Positions 25,931 to 34,349 of a stretch of 64,000 bases of DNA are shown one piece after another. A program made the translations under genes and the position numbers. The first letter of the stretch is position 1. Every line of letters begins with the position of its first letter. This stretch comes from Myceligenerans crystallogenes (GTDB lineage: Bacteria; Actinomycetota; Actinomycetes; Actinomycetales; Cellulomonadaceae). The notes beneath the pieces are model-generated. The model worked only from the letters and a program-made list of their open reading frames with translations, was not told the DNA's origin and searched no databases. The DNA lies in contig NZ_BAAANL010000001.1 of the NCBI RefSeq assembly GCF_039529775.1, forward strand, positions 186,001 through 250,000, written 5' to 3'.

Positions 25931-27495
25931 CGTTCCTCCTCGGTTCCGGTCCCGGGCTCGGGCTTGGCCTCGGTCCCGGGCTCGGTCCCTGACCCGGCCT
26001 CGGTGCCGGCGGCCTTCTCGTGGTCCGCCCACCAGCCGTGAAACGTCTGCTTCGGCGGGCGCGGCAGGTCCCGGGAGTCCGTCCAGGCGGCGCCCGGCCC
26101 GGGCAGCCGCGTGATCGTGCCGTCCTTCCCGGCCAGCACCCGGCCCGCGCGCCCGAGCCCCGCGGCCCGGCGGAACCGGGCGCCGTCGGACATCACCGTC
26201 GCCGCGGCCTTCATGGCCGCGCCCCAGCCCTTGCCGGCGTGACCCGACTCGACCTCGCGTGCGCGCAGGTCCACCAGGATGGACGGGATGTCGATCTTGA
26301 CCGGGCACACCTCGTAGCATGCGCCGCACAGCGTGGACGCGTACGGCAGGTCGGAGGGCTCGCCCGTGAGCTGCGGGGTGAGGATGGCGCCGATCGGGCC
26401 GGGGTAGACCGAGCCGTACGCGTGCCCGCCGACGCGCTCGTACACCGGGCACACGTTGAGGCAGGCCGAGCAGCGGATGCAGTGCAGCGCCGACCGGCCG
26501 GCCTCGTCCGCGAGCACGCGGGTGCGGCCGTTGTCGAGCAGGATCAGGTGGAACTCCTGCGGGCCGTCGCCGGGCGTCACGCCCGTCCACATCGAGGTGT
26601 ACGGGTTCATCCGCTCGCCGGTGGAGCTCCGCGGCAGGAGCTGCAGGAACACCTCCAGGTCCTGGAACCGCGGGATCAGCTTCTCGATCCCCATCACCGT
26701 GATCAGCGTCTCGGGCAGGGTGAGGCACATCCGCCCGTTGCCCTCGGACTCCACCACGGACAGCGTCCCGGTCTCCGCGACCCCGAAGTTCGCCCCGCTC
26801 ACCGCGACCTTCGCCGACAGGAACTTGCGCCGCAGGTGGGCCCGGGCGGCCATCGCGAGCTCGCGGGGCACGTCGGAGAGGTCCGGTGGCGCGTCGCCCA
26901 TCCGCGCGGTGAAGATGTCCCGGATCTCCGCGCGGTTGCGGTGGATGGCGGGCACGAGGATGTGCGACGGCATGTCCCCGGCGAGCTGCACGATCAGCTC
27001 GGCGAGGTCCGTCTCGGTGGCGTGGATGCCCTCTTCCTCGAGCGCCTCGTTGAGCCCGATCTCCTGCGTGGCCATGGACTTCACCTTGACCACCTCGGTG
27101 GCGCCCTTCGCCTGGACGAGGTCCGCGACGATCCGGTTCGCCTCCGCGGCGTCCCGCGCCCAGTGGACGACGCCGCCCCGCGCGGTCACGTTGCGCTCCA
27201 GCTCCTGCAGCAGCTCGGGCAGGTTGTCCATGACCTGAGTCTTCAGCGCGGACCCGGCGTCGCGCAGCGCCTCCCAGTCCGGTACCTCGCCGACCACGGC
27301 GGCCCGCTTGGCCCGGATGGTGGCGGTGGCGTGCCCGAGATTCCGCCGCAGCTGCTCGTTCCCCAGCTCCCGCCGGGCCGCGTCGGGGAACGACGGCCCC
27401 CACCGCAGGGGGTCCGCGGGCGTGGGCATGCCGAGGAAGGTCACGTTGCCGGCCTTCGCGTCCGACGACGACGTCCGGGCGGGCCGCGCGTTCAT
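25927..27495 (-). CDS. lutB: Lactate utilization iron-sulfur protein B
   Basis: 522-residue LUD-domain protein with two ferredoxin-type 4Fe-4S motifs, CIRCSACLNVCP (about 338) and CGACYEVCP (about 390). The LUD part includes VAETGTLSVVESEGNGRMCLTLP. It transfers electrons from lactate oxidation. The C-terminal tail is a roughly 30-residue Gly/Thr/Glu/Pro repeat-like extension. ATG 27495 has GGAGGT upstream. It overlaps both neighbours by ATGA, indicating strict coupling. Confidence 0.93.
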   Translation of the reverse strand: MNARPARTSSSDAKAGNVTFLGMPTPADPLRWGPSFPDAARRELGNEQLRRNLGHATATIRAKRAAVVGEVPDWEALRDAGSALKTQVMDNLPELLQELERNVTARGGVVHWARDAAEANRIVADLVQAKGATEVVKVKSMATQEIGLNEALEEEGIHATETDLAELIVQLAGDMPSHILVPAIHRNRAEIRDIFTARMGDAPPDLSDVPRELAMAARAHLRRKFLSAKVAVSGANFGVAETGTLSVVESEGNGRMCLTLPETLITVMGIEKLIPRFQDLEVFLQLLPRSSTGERMNPYTSMWTGVTPGDGPQEFHLILLDNGRTRVLADEAGRSALHCIRCSACLNVCPVYERVGGHAYGSVYPGPIGAILTPQLTGEPSDLPYASTLCGACYEVCPVKIDIPSILVDLRAREVESGHAGKGWGAAMKAAATVMSDGARFRRAAGLGRAGRVLAGKDGTITRLPGPGAAWTDSRDLPRPPKQTFHGWWADHEKAAGTEAGSGTEPGTEAKPEPGTGTEEER

Positions 27496-28382
27496 CGTGC
27501 CACCTCCGTGGTGTGCCGGCTGCCGCCGGCCTGCTCGTGCGCGCCGGTCCCGGGAAGCGACCGCCCTCGCCTGCCGCCGGGGTCCGGGTCCGACCAGGGC
27601 ATCTCGTGCGTGGACGCCAGGATCTCCGCGAGGTGCACCGTGCGGACGGGCGGCACCCCGCGACCGTCGTCGGCCGTCGTGCCCGAACGGCACGACCGCG
27701 ACAGGCCGCCGCCGATGTGCATGAGGCACGAGTAGTCGCCCGCGGTGAGGTATCCGGCGCCGGTGCTCTCGACGGCGCGGACCTTGTCCGCGAGCATCGC
27801 CGCCGACGTGTCCGCGTTCTTCACCGCGAACGTCCCGCCGAAGCCGCAGCAGCCCTCCGCGCCGGGCAGCTCGGCGAGATCGATGCCCTCGACCGCGCGC
27901 AGCAGCCGCAGCGGGCGGTCGCCCACGCCGAGCATGCGCAGCGAGTGGCAGGTGGGGTGGTAGGTGACGCGGTGGGGGAACCAGGCGCCGACGTCGGTCA
28001 CGCCGAGCACGTCGATCAGCAGCTCGGACAGCTCGTACGTGCGGGCGGCGACGGCGGTCGCGGTGCGGGCCTCGGCGCCGAGGCCCGCGCGGTCGAGCAC
28101 CATCGCCTGCTGGTGCCGGATCGAGCCGGTGCAGGATCCGGAGGGGACGACGACGGCGTCCCACTCGCCGTCGGCCACGGGCGCGAACGCGCGCACGTGG
28201 TTGCGGATCACGGGCACGGCCTCGCGCTGGTAGCCGGTGTTGACGTGCATCTGGCCGCAGCAGGCCTGCCCGGCGGGGACGACGACGGTGTGCCCCAGGC
28301 GCTCCAGCAGGCGGACGACGGCGGTGGGCGCCTGGGGGAACATCGCGTCACCGAGGCAGGTGGCGGCGAGGGCGATCCGCAT
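27492..28382 (-). CDS. lutA: Lactate utilization protein A (Fe-S oxidoreductase)
   Basis: 296-residue CCG-domain protein. Two cysteine-rich CCG blocks are visible: PAGQACCGQMHVNTGY and GAEGCCGFGGTFAVKN, with partner cysteines in VPSGSCTGSIR and TYHPTCHSLRML. It is the catalytic-type iron-sulfur subunit of L-lactate oxidation to pyruvate. First gene of the operon; AAGGA is about 10 bases upstream of ATG 28382. Its promoter region is shared with a GntR regulator and contains paired operators. The C-terminal 40 residues are an unusual Gly/Arg/Ser-rich tail. Confidence 0.92.
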   Translation of the reverse strand: MRIALAATCLGDAMFPQAPTAVVRLLERLGHTVVVPAGQACCGQMHVNTGYQREAVPVIRNHVRAFAPVADGEWDAVVVPSGSCTGSIRHQQAMVLDRAGLGAEARTATAVAARTYELSELLIDVLGVTDVGAWFPHRVTYHPTCHSLRMLGVGDRPLRLLRAVEGIDLAELPGAEGCCGFGGTFAVKNADTSAAMLADKVRAVESTGAGYLTAGDYSCLMHIGGGLSRSCRSGTTADDGRGVPPVRTVHLAEILASTHEMPWSDPDPGGRRGRSLPGTGAHEQAGGSRHTTEVAR

Positions 28383-28448
28383 CGAGTGAATCCTTTCAAC
28401 CGGCGAAGCGTCGCGTGGGGTGCTGCGCTGGCGCCAACCGTACCCCAT

Positions 28449-28483
28449 TGTGGTTTGACCACACCAGCTGTGGTACGACCACA
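28449..28483. promoter_or_regulatory. Paired FadR-type operators between lutA and its regulator
   Basis: TGTGGTTTGACCACA (28449-28463) and TGTGGTACGACCACA (28469-28483) share the pattern TGTGGT-N3-ACCACA. Their centres are 20 bp apart, two helical turns, so two dimers would sit on the same face. This matches the TGGT-N3-ACCA consensus of FadR/LldR-type GntR regulators. Confidence 0.85.
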
Positions 28484-28500
28484 GGGGTACCGTGGAGCCC

Positions 28501-29298
28501 ATGCGAACGCATGAGCGGGTACTCGCGCAGATCGAGGCCGACCTCGGGGCCGGGCGGTGGGGCCTCGGCGAACGCCTGCCGGGGGAACGGGTGCTCGCGG
28601 AGGAACTGGGGGTGTCGCGGCCGTCCGTGCGCGAGGCGATCCGGATCCTGGAGGCGGCCGGCATCCTGCGGACGGCGGTCGGGTCCGGGCCGACGGCGGG
28701 CGCCGTCGTGATCGACCGGCCCGCGGCCGGGCTCGGCATGGCGGTGCGGCTGCACGTGGCGTCGGGGACGCTGCCGCTGAAGGACGTGGTGGCGACCCGG
28801 GTGCTGCTGGAGACCTGGATGATGCGGGCCGCGGCGGACCGGTTCCGGGCGGGCGAACTGGGCGACGAGGCGCTGAAACGGGCGCGCGAGCTGGTGGACG
28901 CGATGGAGGAGCCCGGGCTGGGCCCGGACGAGTTCGTGGCCCGTGACCAGGAGTTCCACCTGGAGTTCGCGAGGATCGCGGGCAACCAGGTGGTCGAGGC
29001 GTTCATGCTCGGCCTGCGCGGCGCGGTCCAGCGCTACGTCGCCGAGGGCGTCTCCCGCATGCCGCGCTGGACGACGACGTCGGCCCGGCTGGGCAGCGAG
29101 CACACCGGTCTGCTGGAGGCCGTCTCGGTCGGCGACGGGGTGACGGCCGCGCGCCTCGTGCGCGAGCACATCGAGGAGTTCTACGTGGAGACGGGCCTGG
29201 CGCGAGACCCGGCGGCCGCCGTCTCCGGCCCGGGCCCGGCTGCCGCGGTCTCCGACACGGGCCCCGCGGCCCCGGGCCGGGAGCCGGGGGAGCTGTAG
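28501..29298 (+). CDS. FadR-subfamily GntR regulator of lactate genes
   Basis: 265-residue regulator. The winged helix is RTHERVLAQIEADLGAGRWGLGERLPGERVLAEELGVSRPSVREAIRILEAAGIL; the FCD domain follows with the metal-type DQEFH and SEHTGLLEAV histidines. It probably senses L-lactate and represses lutABC through the paired sites just upstream. ATG 28501 is preferred because TACCGT (28488-28493) is a -10 box 7 bases before it, suggesting a leaderless start; GTG 28492 is possible. The last 35 residues are Ala/Gly/Pro repeats. Confidence 0.9.
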   Translation: MRTHERVLAQIEADLGAGRWGLGERLPGERVLAEELGVSRPSVREAIRILEAAGILRTAVGSGPTAGAVVIDRPAAGLGMAVRLHVASGTLPLKDVVATRVLLETWMMRAAADRFRAGELGDEALKRARELVDAMEEPGLGPDEFVARDQEFHLEFARIAGNQVVEAFMLGLRGAVQRYVAEGVSRMPRWTTTSARLGSEHTGLLEAVSVGDGVTAARLVREHIEEFYVETGLARDPAAAVSGPGPAAAVSDTGPAAPGREPGEL

Positions 29299-29313
29299 GT
29301 GGTCGCGCGCGTC

Positions 29314-29352
29314 GGGAAGCGGTTTCCAAAGTGATCGTTCACTCGGTATCGT
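29314..29352 (+). promoter_or_regulatory. Promoter with LacI-type operator
   Basis: GGGAAGCGGTTTCCAAA (29314-29330) contains a GGAAGCGGTTTCC near-palindrome that overlaps a TTTCCA -35 (29323-29328). A TATCGT -10 lies at 29347-29352 (18-bp spacer). It precedes the Gfo/Idh gene at 29398. Confidence 0.6.
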
Positions 29353-29397
29353 GTCCGGCGAATCCAGTCCGTCTGGCGACGACCGAGGAGCATCACG

Positions 29398-30819
29398 ATG
29401 CCTGAGCAGGCCGGGCCGAAGGCCCCCACCACCGAGCCGATCACCGGTCCGACGCACGCCCCGGCGCCGGTCGACGGGCCGCTGCCCGAGGGCCGCACCC
29501 GTTACGCCGTCGTCGGCACCGGACATCGTGCGGCGATGTACGTGGACGCGCTGACCGGCGCGCACGCCGCCGACGGCGAGATCGTCGCGTGGATCGAGCC
29601 CAACCCCGTGCGGGCCGCGTTCCACGAGGCGCGCGTCGCGGCCGCGCTCGGCGGGACCCGGCCGGTGTACCCGCCCGAGGACCTGGAGAAGGTCATCGAG
29701 ACCGAGCGGGTCGACAGGGTCATCGTCACCAGCATCGACAACACGCACGGCGACCTCGTCAGCCGGGCCCTGCGGGCGGGCGCCGACGTCGTCGTCGAGA
29801 AGCCCATCGCCGCGCACGCCGACCAGGCGCGCCAGATCGTCGACGCCGTCGCGGAGACCGGCCGCGACCTGATCATGACCTTCAACTACCGGTACTCGCC
29901 GCGGAACTCGGCGCTGCGCGAGGTCATCGCGTCGGGCGAGATCGGCCGCGTGCTGTCCGTGCACTTCGACTGGGCCCTGGACACCGTGCACGGCGCGGAC
30001 TACTTCCGCCGCTGGCACCGCGAGAAGGTCAACAACGGGGGCCTGCTCGTGCACAAGTCCAGCCACCACTTCGACCTGGTCAACTGGTGGATCGACGACG
30101 TCCCGCGCCGCGTCTTCGCCACCGGCGGCAGGATGTTCTACGGCGACGACGCCGCCCACGCGGACGGGTACGAGCCGACCGAGACCGAGAAGAAGCTCAA
30201 CGAGCGCGGGATCGACCCGTGGCAGCTCGACATCACCAAGAACGACTGGCTGTCCGGGTTGTACGGACCGGAGGCGCAGGAGCACGACGGCTACGTCCGC
30301 AACCGCTCGGTGTTCGACGCCGGGATCACCACCGAGGACACCCTGAGCCTCGTGGTGGAGTACGGCAGCGGGGCCACGATGACCTACTCGCTCACGGCGC
30401 ACTCGCCGTGGGAGGGGTACCGGGTCGTGGTGAACGGGACACGCGGGCGGGCCGAGCTCGAGGTGGTGGAGCGCGGGTCCGTGGCGTTCGGCGAGAACGG
30501 GGCGGCGATCCTCGACCCGAGCGCGACCGACGTGTTCGACACCGACGAGGTGCGGCCGAAGGGCGAGCGCCTGGTGGTGCAGCGGCACTGGGAGAGGGCG
30601 GAGGAGCGCGAGATCGTCGCGGTCGCACGCGGCGGCCACGGCGGCGGCGACACGCTGCTGCTGCGGGACATCTTCGCCCCGGCGGACGAGGCGGACCCGA
30701 TCGGGCGTGCGGCCGGGTACCTGGACGGCATCCGGGCGTCGGCGGTCGGCTACGCAGGCAACGCCTCCCTGGAGACGGGCAACCCGGTCCTCATCGAAGA
30801 CCTCGGCCTGGAGGCCTGA
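29398..30819 (+). CDS. Gfo/Idh/MocA family oxidoreductase, long type
   Basis: 473 residues, about 90 longer than usual. A 32-residue Pro/Ala/Thr-rich leader precedes TRYAVVGTGHRAAMYVDAL; the signature VVVEKPIAAHADQ is near residue 137, followed by NYRYSPRNSALREVI and the substrate block NNGGLLVHKSSHHFDLVNWW. Extra length lies in the C-terminal domain (about residues 240-300). GAGGAG is 8 bases before ATG. It is a single-gene unit with a LacI-type operator in its promoter. Likely acts on a sugar or glycoside from plant polymer breakdown; specificity unknown. Confidence 0.85.
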   Translation: MPEQAGPKAPTTEPITGPTHAPAPVDGPLPEGRTRYAVVGTGHRAAMYVDALTGAHAADGEIVAWIEPNPVRAAFHEARVAAALGGTRPVYPPEDLEKVIETERVDRVIVTSIDNTHGDLVSRALRAGADVVVEKPIAAHADQARQIVDAVAETGRDLIMTFNYRYSPRNSALREVIASGEIGRVLSVHFDWALDTVHGADYFRRWHREKVNNGGLLVHKSSHHFDLVNWWIDDVPRRVFATGGRMFYGDDAAHADGYEPTETEKKLNERGIDPWQLDITKNDWLSGLYGPEAQEHDGYVRNRSVFDAGITTEDTLSLVVEYGSGATMTYSLTAHSPWEGYRVVVNGTRGRAELEVVERGSVAFGENGAAILDPSATDVFDTDEVRPKGERLVVQRHWERAEEREIVAVARGGHGGGDTLLLRDIFAPADEADPIGRAAGYLDGIRASAVGYAGNASLETGNPVLIEDLGLEA

Positions 30820-30830
30820 CCGCACGGCGC

Positions 30831-30980
30831 CGACGTCCGCCGGTCGCTACCGACGTCGGCCGGTCGCTACCGACGTCGGCCGGCTGCCGTCGACGTCGGC
30901 TGGCTGCCGTCGACCTCCGCCGGCTGCCACCGATGTCCGCCGGTCCCCGTCGACCTCCGCCGGCTGCCGTCGACGTCGGT
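30831..30980. repeat. Array of 20-bp tandem repeats
   Basis: Seven complete and one half unit of exactly 20 bp, consensus CGACGTCSGCCGGCTGCCGT, start 12 bases after the Gfo/Idh stop. Units differ at a few positions and have no spacers. The unit resembles the 19-bp repeat at 20351 (shared CGAC-TCGGCCG core). The rest of the 30820-31235 gap holds a palindromic element and a short direct repeat GCGGTGACCAG; no gene is seen. Confidence 0.85.
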
Positions 30981-31045
30981 CCCTGTGCGCAGCCACGTGA
31001 CCCGGCACAACTTGTCCCCTTCAGGCCCTTGAGGCGAGATGTCCG

Positions 31046-31131
31046 GCAGGCTGTTCTCGCGGATCAGGCGGATATCGCGCGGGTAAACGCTTACTTGCGC
31101 GATAACCGCCTGACCCGCGAGAACAGCCTGC
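31046..31131. repeat. Large palindromic element, copy A (86 bp)
   Basis: Two 43-base arms with only 5 mismatches, centred on GTAAACGCTTAC (31083-31094). Arms begin GCAGGCTGTTCTCGCGG. It lies 104 bases downstream of the beta-helix gene stop and is clearly related to copy B at 34268. It may end transcription in both directions. Confidence 0.85.
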
Positions 31132-31235
31132 GGTGCGACGAGGTTCACTGCGTGACCGCGGCGTCCCTGAACCGGGCGGTGACCAGAAGGGGGACCTTGC
31201 GGTGACCAGGCGGGAACCTCGCGGGGCGGCTGATC

Positions 31236-32492
31236 TCAGCAGACGTTGACGCTCGCGTTGCCGGTGATGTTCCAGTTGATGTTGATGCCGCAGGGGGACT
31301 CGCGGACGCTGGTGTTGTCGACGCGGGCCGTGACCGTGACGTCTCTGGTGTTGGGGAACTCGGAGCGGGCCGCGACGCGGACCTCGCCGCCGCCGTTCAC
31401 CGTGCCGCTGTCGATCCGGTAGTTGTAGCAGTTCTCGATGAGCACGGAGTTGTTGCCGTTGCCCGCCAGGTCGACGGACCTGATCTGGACGCCGCCGGAC
31501 TCGGAGACGCAGAAGACGCCGCGGCCGCCCCCGCGGGAGATCACCTTGTCCACGATGATGTTGGTGGGGTAGGACCCGTCGCTCATCCGGCCCGCCCGGT
31601 TGGCCGTGCGGAAGGTGGCGTAGCCGGTGCCGGTGGCGACGTCGTCGCCGTCGACCGTGCCGATGCGGGCGTTGCGGGTGTTGTTGAGCAGCAGCGCGTT
31701 GCCGCCGACGTCACGGCCCGTGACCCGGCCGACCGTCAGGCCGTCGATGTTCCAGGTCTCCACGGCGTCGCTGCCGGCGCCGCGAGCGTAGACGTCGTCG
31801 ATCACGACGTTGCGGCTGCCGGCGTAGTCGCGCTCGAAGCGGACCGCCATGCCGCCCGACAGGTTGAAGTCGACGTCGCCGATGTGGAAGCCGTTCATGC
31901 CGTAGGCGCGGATCCCGAAGTACGGGTTGCCGGTCATGTTCAGGTCCCAGATGGTCACGTTGCTCGCGTCGGTGGCCTCGATGGCGCCGCGGCCGGAGCG
32001 GTTGCCGACGTTGATGGTGCCGCAGATCGCGATCGAGGTGTTGCTGGGCAGGTCGATCGTGGACGCCCCGATGGATCCGCTCGCGGGCACGGCGACGTGC
32101 TGCTGGGAGGTGCGGTTCGCGTCCAGGTTGTTGATGCCCGCCTGGATCGCCGCGCGGTAGTCACCGCCGGAGTACACCGTGGTGCCGCCCTTGGTCGTCC
32201 GGTAGCTCCCGGACGAACCGGTGACCATCGTCGTGCCGGAACTGCAGTCCGCGGCGGCCGCCGGGGCGGAGGACCCGGGGATCAGGCCCGAGGAGGCGAC
32301 GACGGCGAGCGCCGCGGCGACCGCGACGGCCGCTCCGCCGCCGAGGAGCTTGGTCCGTGCCCTGATGCGGGGACGACGCCGGCCGCGCGCCGCGGCGGTA
32401 CGAGCCGGACCGGCCTGGGCCACGGTGCTTCCCGGGCCGGCCGGGTCGGTGTCCAGGTCCGCGCGGGCGTGCCGCGCAGGCTTGAGCTGCAT
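31236..32492 (-). CDS. Secreted right-handed beta-helix protein
   Basis: 418 residues. A long N-terminal cytoplasmic Arg-rich segment precedes a membrane/signal stretch (LLGGGAAVAVAAALAVVASSGLIPG) and then AAADCSSGT. The exported part shows repeating short strands typical of a parallel beta-helix: ASNVTIWDLNMTG, MNGFHIGDVDFNL, SRNVVIDDVYARG, IDGLTVGRVTGRDVGGNALLLNN, ending GNASVNVC. This fold is used by pectate and rhamnogalacturonan lyases and hydrolases. The rhamnose-type operator upstream hints at rhamnogalacturonan as substrate; that is inference. ATG 32492 has AGGAGGA upstream. Confidence 0.75.
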   Translation of the reverse strand: MQLKPARHARADLDTDPAGPGSTVAQAGPARTAAARGRRRPRIRARTKLLGGGAAVAVAAALAVVASSGLIPGSSAPAAAADCSSGTTMVTGSSGSYRTTKGGTTVYSGGDYRAAIQAGINNLDANRTSQQHVAVPASGSIGASTIDLPSNTSIAICGTINVGNRSGRGAIEATDASNVTIWDLNMTGNPYFGIRAYGMNGFHIGDVDFNLSGGMAVRFERDYAGSRNVVIDDVYARGAGSDAVETWNIDGLTVGRVTGRDVGGNALLLNNTRNARIGTVDGDDVATGTGYATFRTANRAGRMSDGSYPTNIIVDKVISRGGGRGVFCVSESGGVQIRSVDLAGNGNNSVLIENCYNYRIDSGTVNGGGEVRVAARSEFPNTRDVTVTARVDNTSVRESPCGININWNITGNASVNVC

Positions 32493-32585
32493 GATTCCTC
32501 CTGGTGATCGTCATTGATCCAGGCCGGCCGCTGGTGCCAGGCCTGCGTTCGAACAGGGTCCGCGGTCCTGCCGCCGAAGACCCGA

Positions 32586-32599
32586 TTGAATCGTTGCAA
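32586..32599. promoter_or_regulatory. Rhamnose-type operator before the beta-helix gene
   Basis: TTGAATCGTTGCAA differs from rhamnose operator 2 (7422) at one base. It lies 94 bases upstream of the beta-helix start codon. A weaker TTGAAACGTTTAGA follows at 32642-32655. Confidence 0.6.
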
Positions 32600-32709
32600 T
32601 ACCCGCCCAGGATTGCGCTTTCCTACATCGTTGAGCAAGGGTTGAAACGTTTAGAGATTTCACCCGCCCCGCCCGCTGTACTCGCCCGCCGACCCGTGCC
32701 AGAATGAAC

Positions 32710-32725
32710 GAGAAACCGGTTTCTC
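32710..32725. promoter_or_regulatory. Perfect 16-bp operator before pectate lyase
   Basis: GAGAAACCGGTTTCTC is a perfect palindrome with central CG, 39 bases upstream of the pectate lyase ATG and just after a CAGAAT -10-like hexamer at 32700. The same GAAACCGGTT core recurs at 37548 and 37584. Confidence 0.8.
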
Positions 32726-32763
32726 ACCAGGTTTCCCCAGACCATGGCGACGAAGGAGTTCCC

Positions 32764-34248
32764 ATGAAAGACCCTCAGCGACGGCAGCGACGCCGTCGGA
32801 CAACGATGATCGCGGCGGCCGGCGCCGCCGCGATCGCCTGCGCCGTGGCCGGGACGGCGATCGTCGTCCCGGCGATCGCCACGCCGCTCGCGGGCGGCGA
32901 GAGCCGCCACACCAGTGCCGACCTGGGCCGCGACGTGCTGCCCGACGACGACGGCTGGGGCTCGTACCACGGCGTCACGCGCCCCGACGGCATCGAGACC
33001 GTGGCCGCGGGCACCACCGGCGGGGCCGCGGCGGCGGACGACGAGGTCCACGCCGTCGACACCTGGGCCGAGCTGCGCGACGCCCTGTCCGGCGGCAACG
33101 GCGCCGACCAGGCCGCGGCCCGCGCGAGCACCACCCCGCGCGTCATCTACGTCACCGGCCCGATCGACGCCTTCGAGGCCGCCGACGGCACCACGACCAC
33201 CTGCGAGGACATCGCCTCCCAGGTCACGGTCCCCGGCACCGGCGCGCCCTTCTCGATGGACGACTACATCGCGCACTTCGACCCGTCCGGCCCGTGGGGC
33301 AGGGCCGAGCCCAGCGGCCCGCTCGAGGACGCGCGCCTCGCCGCGCAGGCGGCGCAGGCCGCGCAGACGCAGCAGCACGTCGGCTCGAACGTGACGATCG
33401 TCGGCGTGAGCGACGACGCGCGGATCATGGGCGCGAACCTCCGCGTCCGCGGCGCGCACAACGTCATCCTGCGCAACCTCACGTTCTCGGACGCCTACGA
33501 CTGCTTCCCGCAGTGGGACCCGGCCGACGGCGCGACCGGCAACTGGAACTCCGCGTACGACAACGTCTCCCTGTGGACGGCCACGAGCGTGTGGGTGGAC
33601 CACTCCACGTTCGACGACGGCGACCACCCGGCCGAGTCGCTGCCCGAGGTGTTCGGCCGCAAGTTCGAGGTGCACGACGGCCTGCTGGACATCACCCACG
33701 GCTCCGACCTGGTCACGGTCTCGTGGAACAAGTTCCTGCACCACGACAAGACGATGCTCATCGGCTCCAGCGACTCCCGCGTGCTGGACCGGGGGCAGCA
33801 CCGGGTGACCCTGCACCACAACTACTGGGAGGACATCGGCCAGCGCGCCCCGCGGGTGCGGTTCGGCGACGTCCACGTCTACAACAACTACTACCGGCAG
33901 ACCGAGGCCGGGATCTTCAACTACTACTGGGGCGCCGGGATCGAGTCGTCGGTCGTCGCCGAGAACAACGCCGTGCAGCTGGCTCCCGGGGTCGCGGCGG
34001 GCCGGATCACCTCGGTCTTCAAGGGCACGATGCTGCGGGCCACGGGTACGCGGGTGAACGGCCACGAGATCGACGTCGTCGGTGCCTACAACGAGACGGC
34101 GACGACGCCGCTGTCCCCGGCGGCCCGCTGGACCCCGGCGGACGTCTACCCGTACGAGCTGCACCCGAACCGCGCGGTCCCCCACGTGGTCCCGGCGAAC
34201 GCGGGCGCGGGCGTCCTCCTCTCGGAGCTCCCCCGCAGCTTGGGGTAG
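32764..34248 (+). CDS. Secreted polysaccharide lyase family 1 pectate lyase
   Basis: 494-residue exported enzyme that cleaves polygalacturonate by beta-elimination. A signal segment (IAAAGAAAIACAVAGTAIVVPAIA) follows an Arg-rich start. The catalytic beta-helix contains NVTIVGVSDDARIMG, VWVDHSTFDDG, DGLLDITHGSDLVTVSWNKF with acidic calcium ligands, and HHNYWEDIGQRAPRVRFGDVHVYNNYY with the RxPxxR catalytic arginine motif. AAGGAG is 5 bases before ATG 32764. It is divergent from the beta-helix gene, and its promoter holds a perfect operator shared with the ABC importer. Confidence 0.92.
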   Translation: MKDPQRRQRRRRTTMIAAAGAAAIACAVAGTAIVVPAIATPLAGGESRHTSADLGRDVLPDDDGWGSYHGVTRPDGIETVAAGTTGGAAAADDEVHAVDTWAELRDALSGGNGADQAAARASTTPRVIYVTGPIDAFEAADGTTTTCEDIASQVTVPGTGAPFSMDDYIAHFDPSGPWGRAEPSGPLEDARLAAQAAQAAQTQQHVGSNVTIVGVSDDARIMGANLRVRGAHNVILRNLTFSDAYDCFPQWDPADGATGNWNSAYDNVSLWTATSVWVDHSTFDDGDHPAESLPEVFGRKFEVHDGLLDITHGSDLVTVSWNKFLHHDKTMLIGSSDSRVLDRGQHRVTLHHNYWEDIGQRAPRVRFGDVHVYNNYYRQTEAGIFNYYWGAGIESSVVAENNAVQLAPGVAAGRITSVFKGTMLRATGTRVNGHEIDVVGAYNETATTPLSPAARWTPADVYPYELHPNRAVPHVVPANAGAGVLLSELPRSLG

Positions 34249-34267
34249 CTCGTCTCCTGGTGAACCC

Positions 34268-34349
34268 AGGCTGTTTTCGCCGTTCAGGCGGTATTCGCGC
34301 GAGTAAGCGCTTACCCGTGCGAATACCGCCTGAACGGCGAAAACGGCCT
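34268..34349. repeat. Large palindromic element, copy B (82 bp)
   Basis: Two 41-base arms with 3 mismatches, centred on the perfect GTAAGCGCTTAC (34303-34314). It starts 20 bases after the pectate lyase stop and overlaps the stop codon of the convergent Gfo/Idh gene. Copies A and B align along their whole length (AGGCTGTT, TCAGGCGG, TCGCGCG, GTAA-CGCTTAC blocks). Confidence 0.85.

Noticed and set aside
31083..34314. Central GTAA-R-CGCTTAC of the large palindromes as LacI operators
   Set aside because: The symmetry extends over 82-86 bp and both lie downstream of genes rather than at promoters, so a structural or repeat role fits better.
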